64,000 nt of DNA from Limihaloglobus sulfuriphilus (GCF_001999965.1 NZ_CP019646.1:2976001-3040000), one strand, 5' to 3'. Positions 43,746 to 53,022 are shown, numbered from the stretch's first letter. Notes: a model not told the origin generated them from the letters alone. Numbers and translations are program-made.

Positions 43746-45221
43746 ATGACAAAGCGTATAAAACTCACACCTCTGTTTGTCGTGTTTCTGTTTTTGGCTG
43801 TTTCCGGCCTGAACACTCTTTACGGCGGGGAGCTTGACCCGATGTCCGCAAAACTGCTCAGCGGCAAAACCGTGCAGGCCGATTTTGGATTCCCGCCTTA
43901 CAAAGACAGAAGCGCTTCGAGCATAGCCGAGGAGATCACCGCCAACGGTTATGACGGGGTGTATTACTTCGTATGCGCAGACAGCACCGTGAGAAAAGAT
44001 ATAATCGCCGAGCTGCAAAAGAGAGAAATTCCGGTAGCCGTGATGCTTATCGCCACCGGAGCGTACCTTCCGGCGAATGAGCGGCCCGAGGGCTGGGAAA
44101 AATGGAAAATGGAGTTTACCAGCGATGTGATGGACAGCTACCAGTTCATGTCGTTTGTCCACAAGGATTACGCGGAGTGGATGAAGCATCGCGTCGTCAG
44201 GCTGATCAATGACTGCGGGTTTGACGGGTTCACCTTCGCCGAGGCGATGTATCCAATCGCCGACGGGCTTGAACGAGAGAATGTTCTTTACGGCGACATC
44301 TCGCCGGCGTTTAGGCAGGCTTTCAAAAAAGATACCGGCAACTCCGTATTTCCCGAATTCGTGGACACGGCTAAAGCCAACTACTATAAAAAAATACCCG
44401 ATGTATATAACGATCTTGTTGAGTACAGGATCAAAACCGTCAATGACTTTTATGATGAAGTCGTCAACGGTCAGGGCGGCGTAAGGGAAAAATGCCCGGG
44501 CAAATTTGTTGCAACCTGGACACTTGGCATCAGTTTGCCGCAGGGCCTTGAAAAACTCCGCGAGTGGGAGGGCAACGATATACCGTCTATGATACGCAGG
44601 GTCAAACCGGATATGCATTTTATCCAGACTCACGCGCCTGACTGGACAAACCCGCAGCTCAAACCTGATTACCCCGGAACATATAAGCCTTTCTTCGATG
44701 CTGTAAAACAGACAGATCCGCAAATGCCGGTAGGTTTTCAGGCGGATTTCGTTTCACATGAAGATATTCGCCGCAGCCCGCAATGGGTAAAGCGGTTTTA
44801 TGAAGTTTGCGGCCGGATGGATATTGACAGCACAACATATTACGTATTCGGGCTGCGGTGGAATGTGTACCACGAACCGCCGCGGCTGTGCAGTGTCAAA
44901 CAAATCTGGAAAGATACTCTCGTTCTCTCTTTCGATCAGCGGATTTCAAAGGACTGTGAAAGAATAGTTGCCGGCAGAAAGATGATAACTGACGATAAGG
45001 GGACACAGTACAGCGTAAAAGATGCCGCGGTTGACGGCAGTCTGCTCAAACTTGTGCTGGACAAAGACATCTGCGGCGCAAAAGAAGCAAAGGTTCTGCT
45101 TGAAGGAATAAAGGACGATCCTGCATATAGATTTGAGAGGCAGGGACCCTGGCAGCCAATGCCCAAAGGAGAGACAAACGTCATAGAAAAGGGCGTGTGC
45201 CTGACACTGCCTGTTGAGTAA
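43746..45221 (+). CDS. secreted putative glycosidase, family homologous to the C-terminal half of the fusion protein
   Basis: 491 residues. A signal peptide (about 1-27) precedes a barrel domain: SIAEEITANGYDGVYYFVCA, RPEGWEKWKMEF, GFTFAEAMYPIADG with Glu166, FIQTHAPDWTNPQL, GFQADFVSHEDIRR and STTYYVFGLRW. These are matched in order in the fusion protein at 38002-41418. The C-terminal beta domain (about 385-491) is also shared. The TIM-barrel shape and the conserved Glu after the fourth strand suggest a glycoside hydrolase; I do not recognise a CAZy family. Two homologues in one operon, one secreted alone, one fused, suggest different stages of the same degradation. Confidence 0.7.
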   Translation: MTKRIKLTPLFVVFLFLAVSGLNTLYGGELDPMSAKLLSGKTVQADFGFPPYKDRSASSIAEEITANGYDGVYYFVCADSTVRKDIIAELQKREIPVAVMLIATGAYLPANERPEGWEKWKMEFTSDVMDSYQFMSFVHKDYAEWMKHRVVRLINDCGFDGFTFAEAMYPIADGLERENVLYGDISPAFRQAFKKDTGNSVFPEFVDTAKANYYKKIPDVYNDLVEYRIKTVNDFYDEVVNGQGGVREKCPGKFVATWTLGISLPQGLEKLREWEGNDIPSMIRRVKPDMHFIQTHAPDWTNPQLKPDYPGTYKPFFDAVKQTDPQMPVGFQADFVSHEDIRRSPQWVKRFYEVCGRMDIDSTTYYVFGLRWNVYHEPPRLCSVKQIWKDTLVLSFDQRISKDCERIVAGRKMITDDKGTQYSVKDAAVDGSLLKLVLDKDICGAKEAKVLLEGIKDDPAYRFERQGPWQPMPKGETNVIEKGVCLTLPVE

Positions 45222-45260
45222 GATTCACACAATACTAAGTCTATAAAGCAAAGCAGATTT

Positions 45261-47075
45261 ATGAGCAGTAATAATATGATTGACGCCGCGGTAGTGGCAT
45301 GTTACCTGATAATTACTTTCAGCGTCAGCGCGATGAGCGCGCGGTTTTTCAAAAAGAAACATGACTTTGTCAGTGAAGACGGCTACTTCCTCGCAGGCAG
45401 GAGAATGCCGGCATGGCTCAACGGGGTTTCACTGGCCGCGACGGCTCTCAACTCCAACGTAGGCCCGACCTACTGCGGCCTGGCGGTGGTGATCGGCTTG
45501 AGTGTCTGCTGGTACTATATGTCGCTTTTCAATTTTTCACTCTTGTTCGCCGCGTTTGTCTTCGCCGCGAAATGGCGGCAGATCGGCGTCTCGACAGGCC
45601 CGGAGATGGCAAAGCTGCGTTACGCCGGCAACAACGCCCGGGTCATACGAACATACGGCTCGGCCTCCATGATACTGCTGGTGATGGTGCCCTACATCGG
45701 CGTTGGCCTGCTCGGCGTACACGTTGTCATCAGTCCGATATTCAATTATGAAAGCCGCATAATAACGCTGGTGATTGTCCTGCCCGCTTTGCTGTTTTAT
45801 CTCTGGATCGCCGGTTATGCCGGTGTGGTCGTGGCGGATTTTATGCACACAGTCGTAATTGTGCTTGCAGGGGCTGCGCTTATGGTCTCCGTTCTGGTAA
45901 GGTTCGGCTCGCCCATGGCGCTGACGGAAAATATCCAAAGGGTACATTCCGAGAACTCCCCAGCGATACTGTCATTGTTCCCTTCCTGGGGCAATGAAGT
46001 TTTCAACCCGCTTATGATAGTTATATTTTTGCTGATCTACTCACTCGGCGCCGGCGGCAACATCGCCCTCGACGGCCAGAGGATACTCTCATGCAAAACT
46101 GCCAAAGAGGCAACAAAGGTCGGCATATGGGCATTAGGCGCTCTGTTTCTGATGCTGATGGCGATTACACTGCCGACAATCGGCTCACTGATCGATCATC
46201 CCGAATTTTTCAGCGCTTCTCCCTCGCAGCGCGAGCTGATATACGCTATCATGCTCAACGATTATCTGCCGGTGGGTATTCTGGGCATTGCGCTGGCCGC
46301 TATCTGCGCTTCGGCTATGAGTTCGGTTGACAGCATCCTGAGCTACTCTTCCCAGCTTATTGTAAATGACCTTGTACACCCGTTTAAAAAAGACCTCACC
46401 GAAAAACAGGGTATCTTTATCGGCCGAATCTCGATGTTTGTTATCATGGCTCTCTCGGTTATCATTGTGTTCTGGAGCAGCTCTCTCTTTGGCACTGTGC
46501 TGGTAGTAGCCGGTCTGCTGGCGCCGGCGGCGCTGCACGGCTGGGGGCAGTGGTGGTGGTGGCGGCCTAATGTGTACTCGTGGGCAACCGCGATCATCGG
46601 CGGGCCGATTGTATTTCTTTCTGTCGGCTTTTTCCTCAAAAAAATACCATGGTGGCAGCTCCAGCTCGACGCAGGCCCGGCAATGGTACAGCAGTTAGAT
46701 GCGCTGAAAATTGTTATCTCTATGGCGATCACTACGGTTTTGTGGGTGCTTGTGGCTCTTTTGACAAAGCCGGAAGATATGGAAGTTCTCAAGGATTTTT
46801 ACCGCAAGGCAAAACCAAACGGATTCTGGGGGCCTGTAAGAAAGGCGGTAGAGGCGGACGGCGATAACGTGGAAATAAGCAAATATGTCATACTCTCGGG
46901 TCTGCTGGCAGTGATCCCCGTCGCGGCATGGATAAACATGCTCGTCCTGGGATTGTCCGCCCTTTATGTCGGCAGTTATATCAAGGCCTCGCTGCTGCTG
47001 ATCGCGGCGGTTCCTACTGCTTTGATAGCGAAAAGAATTTATACATGGCACGTTGAAAGGCTCGGCGCGGAATGA
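45261..47075 (+). CDS. sodium:solute symporter, SSS (SLC5) family
   Basis: 604 residues with about 13 transmembrane segments. Family signatures: YFLAGRRMPAWLNGVSLAA near the N-terminus, the core GAGGNIALDGQRILSC, and AAICASAMSSVDSILSYSSQ near helix 8-9, which contains the Na+ site Ser residues. It should import a sugar or similar product of the extracellular degradation together with sodium. The stop overlaps the start of the next UroD-like gene by 4 bp (ATGA), linking transport to that enzyme. Substrate not predictable from sequence. Confidence 0.92.
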   Translation: MSSNNMIDAAVVACYLIITFSVSAMSARFFKKKHDFVSEDGYFLAGRRMPAWLNGVSLAATALNSNVGPTYCGLAVVIGLSVCWYYMSLFNFSLLFAAFVFAAKWRQIGVSTGPEMAKLRYAGNNARVIRTYGSASMILLVMVPYIGVGLLGVHVVISPIFNYESRIITLVIVLPALLFYLWIAGYAGVVVADFMHTVVIVLAGAALMVSVLVRFGSPMALTENIQRVHSENSPAILSLFPSWGNEVFNPLMIVIFLLIYSLGAGGNIALDGQRILSCKTAKEATKVGIWALGALFLMLMAITLPTIGSLIDHPEFFSASPSQRELIYAIMLNDYLPVGILGIALAAICASAMSSVDSILSYSSQLIVNDLVHPFKKDLTEKQGIFIGRISMFVIMALSVIIVFWSSSLFGTVLVVAGLLAPAALHGWGQWWWWRPNVYSWATAIIGGPIVFLSVGFFLKKIPWWQLQLDAGPAMVQQLDALKIVISMAITTVLWVLVALLTKPEDMEVLKDFYRKAKPNGFWGPVRKAVEADGDNVEISKYVILSGLLAVIPVAAWINMLVLGLSALYVGSYIKASLLLIAAVPTALIAKRIYTWHVERLGAE

Positions 47076-48214
47076 TCGATTTTGTAAAACACAACGAAGA
47101 AGCCCACAGGGTGTGGGACACTTATAAAAGCGGCAGCCCCATAAGGGTTCCGATGATACTCGGCATCAGCTCGAGGTTCTATCTGCTCGACAAAGATTAC
47201 AACAAAGAGGGGCTGAGCTACAAAGAGTATTTCGAAAACCCCCGAACGCTGATCGAGACACAGTGCCGCATATCGGATTTTCTGCGGCATAATGTACCCT
47301 GGGACACACCGATGGGATTGCCGGAAGATGGCTGGAGCATTATGGCGGATTTCCAGAACGTCTTTGACGCGGCGTGGTGCGGCGCAGAGATTATCTACCC
47401 CGAGAATCAGTGCCCGGATACCCGCCCGCTATTTAAAGATGATAAATACGCCCTGCTGGAAGCGTTTCCAAGAGGTGCTTTTGACGGGGTAATGGCAAAA
47501 GTAAAAGAGGTTCACCAGTGCTTTGAGCAGATGCAGGCGGAGGGATTTGAGCACAAAGGCCGGCCCCTCAAAGAGATTACAGGCACCCCCGGCACGATTA
47601 GCGACGGGGTATTCACCCTGCTCTGCCAGCTGCGGGGCAGCGAGAACGCATGTATCGACATGCTCTGCGATGAAGATTATTTTCACCAGGCAATGACACT
47701 TCTGACACAAAGCACGATAAACCGGATAACACAATGGCGAAAGTATCTCGGTCTGCCGCTCAAGACAGACGGCTTTGCACTGGCGGATGACTTTGTTCAG
47801 CTGCTCTGCGTCGAAGATTACCGGAAAAACGTCCTGCCGTATCACAAAAAGATTTATGATGCTTTCAGTTTCGGCTCGAACAATTTTATGCATCTCTGCG
47901 GCGATGCGACCAGGCATTTCCCTCTGATGGCCGCTGAGCTTGGCGTGAATCGCTTTGATACTGGTTTTCCAGTGGATTTTGACCGGCTCAGAGAGCAGCT
48001 CGGCAAAGACACAGAGATTATGGGCGGCCCGCATATAGAGCTGCTGCTCAACGGCACCAGAGAACAGGTAATCAGCCGGACAAAACAGATATTAAGCGGC
48101 AAGATTAAAAACGGCAGGTTTATCCTGCGAGAAGGCAACAACCTCGCCCCCGGGACGCCAATAAAAAATATTGAAGCCATGTACGAAACCTGTAAGATTC
48201 ACGGCAGATACTAA
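47072..48214 (+). CDS. uroporphyrinogen decarboxylase-like protein 2
   Basis: 380 residues of the UroD-like superfamily. Typical elements include DGWSIMADFQ, LTQSTINRITQWRKYLGLPL, GFALADDFVQLLCVEDYRKN and NFMHLCGDATRHFPLMAAEL. His274-Leu-Cys276 is the motif of cobamide-dependent methyltransferases, and MGGPHIELLL near the C-terminus could supply a further His. This is more typical of the family than the first UroD-like protein in this locus. It overlaps the symporter gene by 4 bp, so they are translated together. No corrinoid protein gene is visible in the window, so methyl transfer to cobamide remains a hypothesis. Confidence 0.8.
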   Translation: MIDFVKHNEEAHRVWDTYKSGSPIRVPMILGISSRFYLLDKDYNKEGLSYKEYFENPRTLIETQCRISDFLRHNVPWDTPMGLPEDGWSIMADFQNVFDAAWCGAEIIYPENQCPDTRPLFKDDKYALLEAFPRGAFDGVMAKVKEVHQCFEQMQAEGFEHKGRPLKEITGTPGTISDGVFTLLCQLRGSENACIDMLCDEDYFHQAMTLLTQSTINRITQWRKYLGLPLKTDGFALADDFVQLLCVEDYRKNVLPYHKKIYDAFSFGSNNFMHLCGDATRHFPLMAAELGVNRFDTGFPVDFDRLREQLGKDTEIMGGPHIELLLNGTREQVISRTKQILSGKIKNGRFILREGNNLAPGTPIKNIEAMYETCKIHGRY

Positions 48215-48241
48215 ATGGTAAGCAGATCATAGGAGACGAAA

Positions 48242-49815
48242 ATGGATAGAAGAAATTTTTTAAAGAACAGCGGTATGGCTGCCGCGGCTTTTGCGCTTTC
48301 AGGCTGTAATCAAAGCTCAAAAATCTTTTCCGGTTTAAAACGCAGCTCAAAACCTAATATCGTTTTTATATATGTTGACGACCAGGACAGGGCCGACCTT
48401 AGCTGTTACGGCGGCAATCTTCTGATGCCAAACATCGACAGTCTGACACAGGAGAGTATGCGGTTTGACAGGTTCTATGTATCATCTCCCGTCTGCACGC
48501 CAAGCAGGTTTTCCGCGTTAACCGGAAGATACGCCTGCAGGGGCGCGGAGATGCAGAAAATCTGGCCGGTGTTTACGGTGAGCAGAACACGATTGCCCAG
48601 GTGATGAAGAAAAACGGTTACAAAACCGGCATTGCGGGAAAATGGATGCAAGGCGTCAGTGACAAAGTCCAGATGATGGACGGCTCTCTCGATGCCCGGG
48701 ATCCTGATGTCGCAAAACGGGTAAAAGAAAATTACAAACACCTGCAGGAATCCGTGAAAAGCACGGGTTTTGATTATGCCGAGAGCCTTTATTATGTAAA
48801 TCCCGGTCAGTGGTGGAGTGATGCCCCGTTATACACTCCAAAAGAGCTTAGACATCACAATCAGGAATGGATTACTAAGGGAGCGATAGATTTTATCGAA
48901 CAATCAAAAGACGAGCCGTTCTTTCTTTATATGCCCACTACGATGGTGCATGATCCAATGGCCCATGACAGCATAAAGGCCGACCCGCAGGTTACGCAGG
49001 CAGGCTACCTGGACGAGGCTCCGGATGTTCAGCCGCCGCGGCACACGATTTTTGAAAGGCTCAAAGGCAGGGGTATTGACTTTGACAATATTAAACCTGA
49101 GCAGGAGATGCAGGCTCATTTTCTCTCCGGAACGCTCTGGCTTGATGACGGCATAGGCGCAGTGCTCGACAAACTGGACGAATTGGCTCTGGCGGATAAT
49201 ACCGTTGTCATATACGCCAGCGATAACGGAAGAAAAGCCAAGTTCTCAACCTATGATTCAGCGGCCAAGATGCCCTGCCTGATCAGATGGCCAGGGAAAA
49301 TAAAACCGGACAGCGTCTGCAATGAACTTGCCTCGAACATAGATTTCGCGCCTACGATATATGACATCTGCGGCATCACCCCGCCGTCGAATGCCGTGAT
49401 CGACGGCAAGAGCCTTTTGCCGGCTCTGACGGGAGGCCGCTATAAAAGGGATCATATTTTCATGGAGATAACGGTTGAAAGAGCTGTGGTAACTGATGAC
49501 CGGTTCAAATATATAGCCGTGCGCTATCCTCCTCAAATACGGGAAAAAGTTGACAAGGGCGAGTTGTATAACCATTGGTGTCAGCCGATGGAGTTCGGGG
49601 TGTGGGGGCATTCCTACAATGCCGAGCTGTATTACCCGTCGTATTTTGATGCCGACCAGCTCTACGACCTCAGCAAAGACCCTCACGAACAAAATAATCT
49701 TGCAGACAACCCTGACTATTCTGAAAAACTAACTCAGATGAAAAAAATTATGCGAATGTACAGCAGGAATCTGCCCCATCCCTTTGCGGAATTTAAAAAG
49801 AAAAATCAGTCATAA
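48242..49815 (+). pseudogene. sulfatase gene with a frameshift
   Basis: Two overlapping frames form one sulfatase. The first (48242-48604) has a Tat/lipoprotein leader (RRNFLKNSGMAAAAFALSGC) and the active-site CTPSR with Cys85, then loses the family pattern after GRYACRG. The second frame (open before 48601) continues GDAENLAGVYGEQNTIAQVM, KNGYKTGIAGKWMQG, and runs to the normal C-terminus at 49815 with VIYASDNGRKAKF. The shift lies near 48539-48550 at CAGGGGCGCGG. It could be a true mutation, a sequencing error in the GC-rich run, or a programmed slip. If restored, the protein is a full-length Cys-type sulfatase of about 525 residues. Confidence 0.8.
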
Positions 49816-49876
49816 AGCAGTAAAAAATACCAGCGTTGGAGTATCATAGATCTTTGTAAATTCGAGGCGTTTAAAA

Positions 49877-52198
49877 GTGAAACTGATAAAAAATTTAGGA
49901 AAATTACTGATGGTCGCGTTATTGTCATCTTCAGCCCTTGCTCAGAAAGCGGATATCCTCATCGCCGGCGGCTCGCTTGGCGGAACGGCGGCGGCCCTGC
50001 AAAGCTGCCGCATGGCGCAGGACTTCGGCATCAGCAGGATAATCATCACCGAATATACCGACTGGCTCGGCGGACAAGCGACAAGCCAGGGTGTAACCGC
50101 CCTTGACGAAAATATCTGGGTTGGTATGCACGGCAGATACGACGTCGCCGCGAGCAGGCTTTATTACCAGTGGAGTGACACCGTGCGAAACATTTATCGC
50201 CCTGATGCCCTGCATACTGCAATGACAACTCACAGAACCGGCCCGCAGGAGAGCGAGCTTCGCAAACAGGACATTAACCGCGTCAGGTCCGACACGTTCT
50301 GCCCGGGTAATGACTGGGCTTCACGGCTCTCGTATCTGCCAAAAGACGGTGTAAAGACAATCAACCAGATGCTTGAGCCGTATATCAGCAGCGGGCTGCT
50401 GGAGGTGTATTATAATTGTCAGCCCGTTGAGGTTTACAAGCAGAACGAGAAAATTACCGGCGTCAGGTTTAAAAGAAATGACGGGTCTGATTTCACTGTC
50501 GAGGCGAAGGTTGTCATCGACGCCACCGAGCTGGGAGACCTTCTGCCGCTAAGCGGTACAGAATACCGCGTCGGTGTCGAGGCGTCTATGGATACGATGG
50601 AGCCGAGTTTGTTTGACAAGGATAACAAGCCGATTTTTGACCGTATGTACGCAGACGGCGCTCAGTCGTTCACCTATACATTTGCTCTTGAGTGGTGCGA
50701 CCCAAAAGAAGATCACCGCGGCGACTGGAACGAGAGACCCGCCGATTATGATGAGCTGAAAAAGGATTTCGGACTTAATTCATACCTGTTCGCCCGGACA
50801 AACGTTTACAACATGAGCCTTGGCAACGCCTGGCCCGGGGAGAGCTTCTGGTCGTACCGGCGGATGTATGATGCGATGAATTTTAATCCGGATATCAAAC
50901 CGGATCTGTACCCGAGATTTCGTGATGGTGAATGGATCACCGAGTTTGACCCCGAAAAAACCGGCTGGGCATTTATCCCCAGTACCGCAAGCACCAATAT
51001 CGGCGATATCGCCGAGATAAACTGGGGCTCAAACGACTACAAGGGCGGCACAATAATCGATGTTCCCCTGGAAATACGCGCCCGCCGCCTGCAGGAAGCA
51101 AAAGATCTCTCTATCGCGTTTCTCTACTGGATGTGGTACGAGTGCCCCAGAGACCCCGCGGATATAACAAAGGACTGGCGGGACGAGGAGAACTTCTCTA
51201 TTGATCCGGTTACCGGCAAGAACCGCGGCTATGCCAACCTCAAGCTGCGAAAAGATGTATTTGACACAGAGGACGGGCTCAGCAAATACCCCTATATCAG
51301 AGAATCACGCAGAATATTACCGATCCGCCGCGTGCGTGAGCAGGATGTCGCAGGGCCTACAACCAACCGCGCGAGGAACTTTCATGACAGCCTGGGTATC
51401 GGACATTACTATATTATGGATTCACACGCCTCAACCGAACGGGCTCAAATCGCCGGCCGTCCCTGTTCGCAGTTTCAGCTGCCGATGAGGGCGATGGTAC
51501 CGGTCAAAACAGAAGGCCTGCTGCCCGGCTGCAAAAATGCCGGTCTCACCCACCTTACCTCCGCGGCGTACCGAATGCATCCGACAGAGTTTCAGTTTGG
51601 CCAGGCGGCGGCGGTGATGGCGGCTATGAACATAAAGCATGGCCTGGAGTTTCGCGAGATGCTTGAATTATCGCCGAATCCGCTCAACCCCTCACCTGCT
51701 GAGATAGCGTTGCGGAAGGTGCAATATGAGCTGTTGCAGGCCGGCACACCGATATATTGGAATTTTGACGCGGGCTGGAAGCATGACGAATTTATTGCTG
51801 TTCAGTTTGCCTGCGTTTTGGGGATTATCGAGCCTGTTGAGAATAAATTCCTGCCTGAGGCGGACTTCACCAGGGCAGACGCCGTCAAAGCCGCTTACGC
51901 CCTGAACGCTGCCAGGCATCGCGACGTTTTCAACACCCGTTTTAACGATGTTGATATTTCCAAAAAGGCAGAACTTGCGGAGGCGTTGAGCTGTTTAGAA
52001 GACAAAAAAGCCCTGAGCTGGCTTGCGGGCAACAAATTCCAGCCCGAATCAGCCATCACCGCCGACGAGTTTTCCAGAACACTCGCCGCGGTAACCGGTA
52101 TGGACGTAAAATCAGCCGGTGCAGAAAATCTCACACGCGCCGGCGCCGCCCGGCTGGTATTTGATTATCTAAGCGAGCTTTATCAGCTGACAAAATAA
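49877..52198 (+). CDS. secreted FAD-dependent oxidoreductase
   Basis: 773 residues starting at a GTG with GAGG 9 bp upstream. A signal peptide (about 1-22) precedes ADILIAGGSLGGTAAALQSC, a variant of the dinucleotide-binding GxGxxG, and EYTDWLGGQATSQGV, which matches the FAD_oxidored (PF12831-type) family; EAKVVIDATELGDLLPLSG is the second conserved segment. The C-terminal 150 residues are helical with repeats (DAVKAAYALNA; AITADEFSRTLAAVTGM) resembling SLH-like domains. Family members are found in polysaccharide loci of planctomycetes and related bacteria but their substrate is not established. The 61-bp gap to the broken sulfatase gene suggests same operon. Confidence 0.85.
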   Translation: MKLIKNLGKLLMVALLSSSALAQKADILIAGGSLGGTAAALQSCRMAQDFGISRIIITEYTDWLGGQATSQGVTALDENIWVGMHGRYDVAASRLYYQWSDTVRNIYRPDALHTAMTTHRTGPQESELRKQDINRVRSDTFCPGNDWASRLSYLPKDGVKTINQMLEPYISSGLLEVYYNCQPVEVYKQNEKITGVRFKRNDGSDFTVEAKVVIDATELGDLLPLSGTEYRVGVEASMDTMEPSLFDKDNKPIFDRMYADGAQSFTYTFALEWCDPKEDHRGDWNERPADYDELKKDFGLNSYLFARTNVYNMSLGNAWPGESFWSYRRMYDAMNFNPDIKPDLYPRFRDGEWITEFDPEKTGWAFIPSTASTNIGDIAEINWGSNDYKGGTIIDVPLEIRARRLQEAKDLSIAFLYWMWYECPRDPADITKDWRDEENFSIDPVTGKNRGYANLKLRKDVFDTEDGLSKYPYIRESRRILPIRRVREQDVAGPTTNRARNFHDSLGIGHYYIMDSHASTERAQIAGRPCSQFQLPMRAMVPVKTEGLLPGCKNAGLTHLTSAAYRMHPTEFQFGQAAAVMAAMNIKHGLEFREMLELSPNPLNPSPAEIALRKVQYELLQAGTPIYWNFDAGWKHDEFIAVQFACVLGIIEPVENKFLPEADFTRADAVKAAYALNAARHRDVFNTRFNDVDISKKAELAEALSCLEDKKALSWLAGNKFQPESAITADEFSRTLAAVTGMDVKSAGAENLTRAGAARLVFDYLSELYQLTK

Positions 52199-52220
52199 CG
52201 CCCGAGAAAACAGTATTGTA

Positions 52221-52242
52221 GAGAAAATTCACGAATTTTCTC
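52221..52242. repeat. GAGAAAATTC-AC-GAATTTTCTC palindrome
   Basis: A perfect 10-bp inverted repeat with 2-bp centre, 20 bp after the oxidoreductase stop; no T-tract. The palindrome at 52341-52362 is the same motif with A/G changes in both arms, and a degenerate copy is at about 4051-4067. Confidence 0.6.
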
Positions 52243-52340
52243 CAGACGTTGGTGTCCTTCTGTACGCACAATAACCCCCGATGACCATTTATGGCTCGGT
52301 TCTGGTTATTTTGGTGTGGGTGCTGTTTGTTTGTCGTTTT

Positions 52341-52362
52341 GAGAGAATTCGTGAATTCTCTC
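52341..52362. repeat. GAGAGAATTC-GT-GAATTCTCTC palindrome
   Basis: A perfect 10-bp inverted repeat. Compared with 52221-52242, the change in one arm is compensated in the other, which suggests that the pairing itself is conserved. Confidence 0.6.
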
Positions 52363-52394
52363 TACGGGGTGGGCAAAGCAAAGTCTTACCCCGC

Positions 52395-52492
52395 AGCACC
52401 AACGGTGCGAAATATCATACGATCTTGCTAACACAAGCACAGTTTCCCAGGGCGTTGCCCTAGGATAAGCTATCCAAGCCCTTCAGGCTTGG
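52395..52492 (+). repeat. REP-like element, copy A (left of RAYT gene)
   Basis: Begins with AGCACCAACGGTGC and AAATATCAT (shared with copy B at 54625), then hairpin 1, CCCAGGGC-GTT-GCCCTAGG (52446-52464), and hairpin 2, CCAAGCC-CTTCA-GGCTTGG (52474-52492). This two-hairpin unit recurs at 56753-56800 and 56896-56941, with a hairpin-1-only copy at 54757-54774. Confidence 0.75.
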
Positions 52493-52563
52493 GAGACAAT
52501 CAGATGCATCAGGCGGGGAAATTTCTCACATCCGGCTATATGAGTTTTGAGGCCTGTGCATTT

Positions 52564-53022
52564 TTAATCCCACACATATTCGGGATCAAAATCTACATTG
52601 TATCTTTTGAGAAAACTCAGATATTCCTGTTTAAAAGTGACCCGGGTGTGGTGCTGTTTCTGGGATTTTATGTACTCGATAGTTTTTTGCTTTTGGGAGC
52701 TGCTGACAGAAAATGCGCCGTAACCTCTCTGCCACTGGAACTTCGTTAAAATGCCGCCTTCGGCTTTGGTTTTGATCCATTTGCTGCTGTTCTTCTTGAT
52801 CTGTTCCAGACATTTGGAGAGCGACTCAGTCCGTGGCATACACATCAATATATGTATATGATCCGCGGTTCCGTTGATTATGAATGGAATCCCGTTGAGG
52901 TTGAAAATGATTTTACCTATATACGCGTATAACTCGTTTTCGATTGGCCCGTCAATGAACGGGTATCGCTCTTTTGTGCTGAATATTATATGAACGTATA
53001 TTTGTGCGATAGATTGCGGCAT
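52564..53022 (-). CDS. REP-associated tyrosine transposase (Y1_Tnp, IS200-like RAYT)
   Basis: 152 residues from ATG at 53022 (MPQSIAQIYVHIIFSTKERY). Y1-transposase motifs: strand VHIIFSTK, HUH-type HIHILMCMPR, a helix with LSKCLEQIKKNSSKWIKT, and WQRGYGAFSVS, where Tyr is the catalytic residue. The longer frame upstream (to 53100) reads through the target duplication into the ISAs1 inverted repeat and is not native. REP-like hairpin elements flank the gene (52395-52492 and, past the inserted IS, 54626-54669), fitting the RAYT/REP model, in which a domesticated Y1 transposase acts on REP hairpins. Its native promoter is probably displaced by the IS. Confidence 0.88.
   Translation of the reverse strand: MPQSIAQIYVHIIFSTKERYPFIDGPIENELYAYIGKIIFNLNGIPFIINGTADHIHILMCMPRTESLSKCLEQIKKNSSKWIKTKAEGGILTKFQWQRGYGAFSVSSSQKQKTIEYIKSQKQHHTRVTFKQEYLSFLKRYNVDFDPEYVWD

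Larger units (their letters stand above)
52199..52563. other. intergenic region of hairpins and REP-like repeats
   Basis: It contains two related palindromes (52221-52242 and 52341-52362) and a REP-like element (52395-52492). The rest is featureless. No gene is supported. Confidence 0.65.
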
